Assembly: GCA_030142905.1 (NCBI GenBank)
Contig: JASJOG010000010.1
Span: forward strand, 1,377,501 to 1,441,500
DNA: 64,000 nt
Direction of reading: 5' to 3'
From: Heliopora coerulea
Taxonomy: Eukaryota; Cnidaria; Anthozoa; Scleralcyonacea; Helioporidae
Made by a program: the position numbers and the translations under genes. Of the stretch, positions 59,060 to 64,000 are shown one piece after another (position 1 is the first letter of the stretch; the number at the start of each line of letters is the position of its first letter). The notes beneath the pieces were generated by a model, which was given only the letters and a program-made list of their open reading frames with translations, searched no databases and was not told where the DNA came from.

Positions 59060-59270
59060 GAGGTTATACATGGATGTGATGAAGGAAATTCTATCTTATA
59101 TATACAATATCTCATGTATTAAGACCCAACCGGGACCATTTGCCAAGGTTGTAACTCTAGAGGCCTACTGCTGGGAATTGAACCAGCGGACAGCCCTTTC
59201 AATATTTCTAAATCTGCCTGTGAGAAAGAGGTGGTGTGTTGAATATGTATGACAGATCTCAATGGATCTT
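59060..59270. repeat. CpG-decayed copy of the palindromic tRNA-core element
   Basis: GATGAAGGAAATTC, then TTAAGACCCAACCGGGACC, then the reverse of a B-box (GGGAATTGAACCAGC). It is collinear with 2165-2330 but has lost CpG sites. Confidence 0.5.
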
Positions 59271-59444
59271 CTAGAGTCAACAGTACACTGAAAGAAACCA
59301 ACCTGACCCTGGACATGCTGCACAACCTGCACTCTGCTTCATTTAATTGCATATACAGCATTTATTGTCAGGCTGTCTCTTAGTGCAAGCTGGTAAAACA
59401 AAACAACAATTTTATAGCAGGCCTGGTAGTAGATTTTAAATTTT

Positions 59445-59938
59445 TAACCCTTTAGGCCAGTTAAGACTTCTCTCACTGACATGCAAAACTGCCAGATGTT
59501 AGCCATAGTAAAACTGCAAAAGGCAATTTTGCAGTAGTGAGGATACTCAAAATGGTCTTTTGTAATTTTGTCTGGGCCAATGCCTACTGATTTTACATGT
59601 CAAAGAGAAAGGTTTAAGGAGTTAAATGATTAATCCATTGCATATAATTAAATACAATCTTTCAGAATATGGTTTAGAAGTGCAGTCTTGTCCCTAAACA
59701 GTTTATCCAAGTTGGCAGCTAATCTATTCAGGTGTAGTCCCCCAATTCTGCTGAAAAAATAACCTGGTGTCAGCCAGAATACATGTAAAATGCTAAAGGG
59801 CACTTTTGCCCCATAATGGGTAACTATCTAAAGTAACATTTAGTACATCAAGGGGCAGGTACCCCACTCTTCTGAGTAAAATTATTTGGCATAAGCCAGA
59901 ATAAAATTCTTAAGTGTACTATTGCTCCTAAATGGGTT
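59445..59938. repeat. cluster of three CpG-decayed TTAA-MITE copies
   Basis: Copies at 59445-59628, 59738-59823 and 59848-59938 keep the pattern GAGTAAAA-T-T-TGGC-TTAGCCAGA-TAAAAT, but most CpG sites of the 37 kb copy are TG or CA here. They lie upstream of the last recognised MIER exon, probably in a MIER intron. Confidence 0.5.
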
Positions 59939-60139
59939 CACTGGCATTTTATAGCCAGATTTTGCCCTACATGTACATTTCCCTCCATATTTTAATGTCA
60001 GATTTACTTAGGTATTTTATTCGTCATTGGAAGACATCAAGGTTGGCTTCTCTACTTCTTCAAACTACTCTACACTATACAATTATGTACATCCCCCCCT
60101 GTGAACAGTTTGGCTTAGATAGGTGGTCTAGTTCTAGAT

Positions 60140-63100
60140 AAAGGTTTAACATGTCACTATAACATTGCTTTTACCATTAAGTAAAGTAATGAACTAGAAA
60201 CTGGATTTATCCAATCCAACACAGCAGTTCTCAGTTTCTCAATTTGCACACTATAAATTATCAAAACTGTTTTCAGAAAAAGTCTATTAAATAAATTGCA
60301 AAGTAGTTAGAAGTAATGAAAAATAGAATTACTCTGAGCAAAACTATTTTGTATAAAAAATATAAAAAAGTTACAACCTTACAAACTTAAAAAAACCCCC
60401 CAAAAAACCCCCAATCTTCAGAAAACCCTTAAAATCAATGAGTGCACTTCCTCATCAATATGCCAGCATTCCTTTCTTTTCCTCTTGTTTTTTGACAACT
60501 GAAGCTTCATCTGAGTTACCGTTTCATGCCCTTTTATCCTTCTGCCAAAACATTGTCCTTGTAGATCATATCGTGCTCAGAATCAGTTGCATAACTAGGA
60601 AATTTCCTCATGTGGGGCCTTGAATAGGCCTCAGTAAATTTTGAGGGATAGGTGTGATAATTTATTACAGATTTGCAGAGTGTTTCCGGGTTTTCAAAAG
60701 TTGTCAACACCTGACAGAAGTTATGGGCTACTTTTAAGCATTTGGACCAGATACTTTCTGTATTCCACAGTATTAGTTGAATTTAATGAAGTAGATGACT
60801 GACATCAATATTATTACAGATATTGAACTGTCAAGTTCTACAGATTTAATAATGTATGTACTTGCTGCAAAGGAATGAAAAGCATTGTAGCACTTTGAGT
60901 CAAGTGGTAAAGAAGGACTTGGTTATGGTAATAAAATTTTAACTGATCTCATTGCCTTGGTTACAATAATGTGCACAATGGCCTCCAAAAATTAGCATTT
61001 GGGTCCTAAAAATACAGCAAAATGCATCTTTGAACAGTCAAATTTTCAAATGAATGCTCCAGCAACTTTCTTATATCCTACAATTTTTGATGAAATAAAA
61101 ACCTTGGCATCTTGAACAGTCAAATATGTCATTTTGAGCACCATAAGTGTAAGAACTTCCAGCAAGCTTCCTATCTGGGTCTTTTCAGCAGCCTACAGTA
61201 TTACATCAGTTTTTCATGATATACCAAACGTAAACTACCTATTCATGTTTACAAGTTTTTAGTATTACTTTCCCAAACTATCCTAATTCCCTCTGTTAAC
61301 TTTCTCTATTAGAGGAAGTCAAAGAACCTGCACAAAACCCATGACTTTTGGTAGAGGGCTGATGGACTCAGATCTGACCAAATATCTTATACAGTAGAAC
61401 CCAAGTTACGTGACCACCTTTGGTTCTTGTGAAAATGGTCATAAATGACAGGTGGTCGTTAACACAGGTTTGCGAATGACATCATCATTTCTTAAAAATA
61501 TCAAACATGTTTTTTAAATGCTAAAAACGCCGCAATGATGTAACAATATTAAGAGACAACAGCAAACTAATCTTTAAAATAACAAATTGTATTATTCAGT
61601 CAATATATATATGGTATAAACATTACAGACAAAGCTTTTGGCAATTTTTCCAGCTGAATCACATGATTGATGACACACATTTGCTCATCCAACATCACGA
61701 CCTTGCATTTCTTGTGCGTGTGAACCATAGCCATAGTGAAAATTAATATGTAAAGACAAGAGACTGTAGAACTACTAGGTTTTGAGAACTTTAGTGAACT
61801 GATAAAAATGGACTAAAAACACTGTTATATATATGCGAACAACTGTGGCATATTTACATAAGATGCAATGACATCATGACAGCTTTTACACCTTGACAGG
61901 TGATATGTGCCATTTGATTTCAGAAAAATACAAAAACAAAATCCCATACATATTTGCATGATGACTTGCGAGTCATGTATTTAAATTGAAATGTAAGAAT
62001 GTCATGTCATGAGTTTTAAAGTTTGCAAGATGAATATAGACGCTTGTAGACAGGAAAGGCAATGTTGTTTTGAAATTTTAGTATCTTAATACATTGTTTG
62101 TGAAAAATATGAACTCTTGTCTCTCAGTATTCTGCATACATGTTGGGCATTTGAAGTGAAAATGGTCATTAATGACAGGTAAATTTCTTGCTTGGGATGC
62201 AAAAAAGTGGTCGCAGGTTGCGTTGGGCAGGTGGTCGCTCATTACGGGTACTTTTTAGCTACAAATCGTCTGTGCCAGGAAATGTGGTTCTGTACGACAG
62301 GTGGTCGCAAATCATGGAGGTCACATAACTCAGGTTCTACTGTGACAATATTATTTGATCTATACATTGCTATTTCACTTGTCAGAAGCAATTTTTAAAT
62401 TTTTAATACCATAGATAGTTTTCTGGTTGCTTAGTTTATTTGCAAGATATGCTATAATTTTAACAGAAGAGATGTAATATATGCAGACTGAATCTTTTTG
62501 AGAAATACAGTACATATACAGTACAGTACTACAATATTGGTGGCAACATAAGAAGATACTCCCTTTATGTAAACCAGTGTTTTTGAGAGATGCATATACA
62601 GTATGTCTTGGAAAGGTGTCCATATTGGCCTGCAAGCCAGCCTGGTCCAAGAACAGGAAAGATTTAAGTAGGATGAAAGATCACATGAAAGGCTAATGGT
62701 TTTGAATATATGCTCTTTTAAACACATTATACCAATCAACACACATAGAGTTGATTTTCATGTACTGAACCAATCAAACGGCATCATCTTTTCAGTTGAT
62801 CATAACAAATATATCTTGTGGTAAATGTTCACAGTGCTTTATCATGGCTGGAAGTTGCAACTAACTGGTCAATTATATACACCTAGATTTTGAAATTGGA
62901 ACACACCTGTCACCTCACAAACTCAAGTAAGTTATTAAAGTGTACAAAGAATGAACAGCACAAATGCTATTGAAAACTGCTAACCTGCCTTCTTCTGACT
63001 ATAGCACCTGGAATAAGGCAAGTCACCCTGCATGTATTCTGACTGAACTGTAACAAACAAACAATACTTTTCAGCTTCTTAACTTTAGTTAATTTACAAC

Positions 63101-64000
63101 TTTTACCAGGTCATTTTACTGATTACTAATAGTATGTAGTCCAGAGAATGAAATCAATGGCTAATATATGAATGTTACAGTACTAATTTGTCAGCTTCAA
63201 TTTTTTTTCTGGTTTTCTCTCATTCTTCCTTTAGAGTTACAACATGATTTTAGAATGTCAAGTAGAGTTGGTGTTACAGTTAAAATATGATATACACAAT
63301 TTTGGTGTTAAGTATTCTATAAATTCAAACTGTTCAGAAAAATTAGAATGATAATCTCAAACATCACTTTTACACATTCAGCCAGTTTGCTTGATTACAT
63401 CATGGATATTGAGAACAAATTGACCCTCCCAGTTGTTATTTTTGATTAGTTGCTATCAGTTGCTATCACCTGTCCAGCAAGATGTTTGTGGTTCCCATAA
63501 AATTTTTAAGTCACATATCAAACATTTCTAGTTGCATACTTTAAAACTGAGAACTGGAGCACAAGTGTGTTGTTAAATAAAAGCAAGGTTTGAGCCCCAT
63601 TTATATTACTAAATATTTCACCTTTAATGTTCTTAATTTTGTTTTTAAAGATATTTTAAAGAACTCTTCTTGCTAGTTTTGATGGATATTTTTTACCTTA
63701 AGAATGATTTTTTTAAATTCATGCAATCTTGATTATTGATTATATTGATCATTTTTTTTTAGAAATTTAATCAAAGACTTCAATATCTTTAGCTATGATG
63801 TAATTGGATAATAACATATTTGGCACTTAAATGCACAATTGTGTTGGATATGTCACTTGTCATTAAGAATGGTATACTAAGTGAACATTCTATAAGACTG
63901 GATCCTACATTCAACAGTATTTTCTTTGATAAACCTATCTGAGCAGGTGAAATGATGGTAGTACAGTAAAATATTACCAAAACAATATGTATAAACTTAA
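60140..64000. other. CpG-poor right end
   Basis: Apart from the mariner/pogo-like element at 61392-62342, nothing is recognised. MIER 5' exons may lie in or beyond this stretch, but I found none. Confidence 0.45.
61392..62342. mobile_element. mariner/pogo-like non-autonomous element
   Basis: Ends CAGTAGAACCCAAGTTACGT and ...ACATAACTCAGGTTCTACTG are inverted repeats of about 28 bp. TA precedes the left end and TG (TA decayed) follows the right. GGTGGTCG repeats lie near both ends. No transposase frame was seen. The CAGTAGAACC terminus resembles pogo/Tigger elements. Confidence 0.6.

Overview
The window is animal nuclear DNA: intron-rich, AT-rich and crowded with short inverted-repeat and tRNA-derived elements. 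The style of the repeats, the convergent two-gene Harbinger transposon and the gene content point to a cnidarian, most likely an anthozoan such as a stony coral. That placement is an inference; no marker gene fixes the species. Almost all genuine coding sequence sits in small exons that were read by hand on the minus strand and joined by splice phase.

Left half (1 to about 29.95 kb, minus strand): a homologue of the axonemal dynein intermediate-chain-type WD-repeat protein DNAI4 (WDR78). Fifteen exons run from the start codon at 29,940 down to 355. The C-terminal WD repeats lie beyond the left edge. Phase arithmetic shows that one exon is still missing between 21.65 and 24.15 kb and another between 3.03 and 5.20 kb. 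Its introns hold foldback elements, SINE-like pieces, TTAA-flanked MITEs and modular non-autonomous elements.

Middle (30 to 43.7 kb): mainly intergenic. It holds a decayed LINE reverse transcriptase tail (32.3-32.8 kb) and a PIF/Harbinger element (about 35.1-38.8 kb). The Harbinger element has an intact 430-residue DDE transposase on minus and a Myb/SANT-like partner on plus that is interrupted by one in-frame TGA. The two genes are convergent, and a 92-bp TTAA-flanked MITE has landed between them.

Right half (43.78 to at least 58.5 kb, minus strand): a homologue of the MIER1-3 family of ELM2/SANT transcriptional corepressors. Seven exons are read. The start of the ELM2 domain and the SANT core were not found, and the 5' end was not found (it may lie to the right of the window). 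The 59-64 kb stretch looks CpG-poor and contains visibly CpG-decayed copies of repeats that are CpG-rich elsewhere in the window.

No viral, toxin, CRISPR, bacterial or organellar feature was seen. I did not find an unambiguously new gene system. The most promising leads are the palindromic element with a tRNA-like core, the TTAA-flanked MITE family used as a CpG-decay clock, and repeats that spread TGACGTCA octamers.
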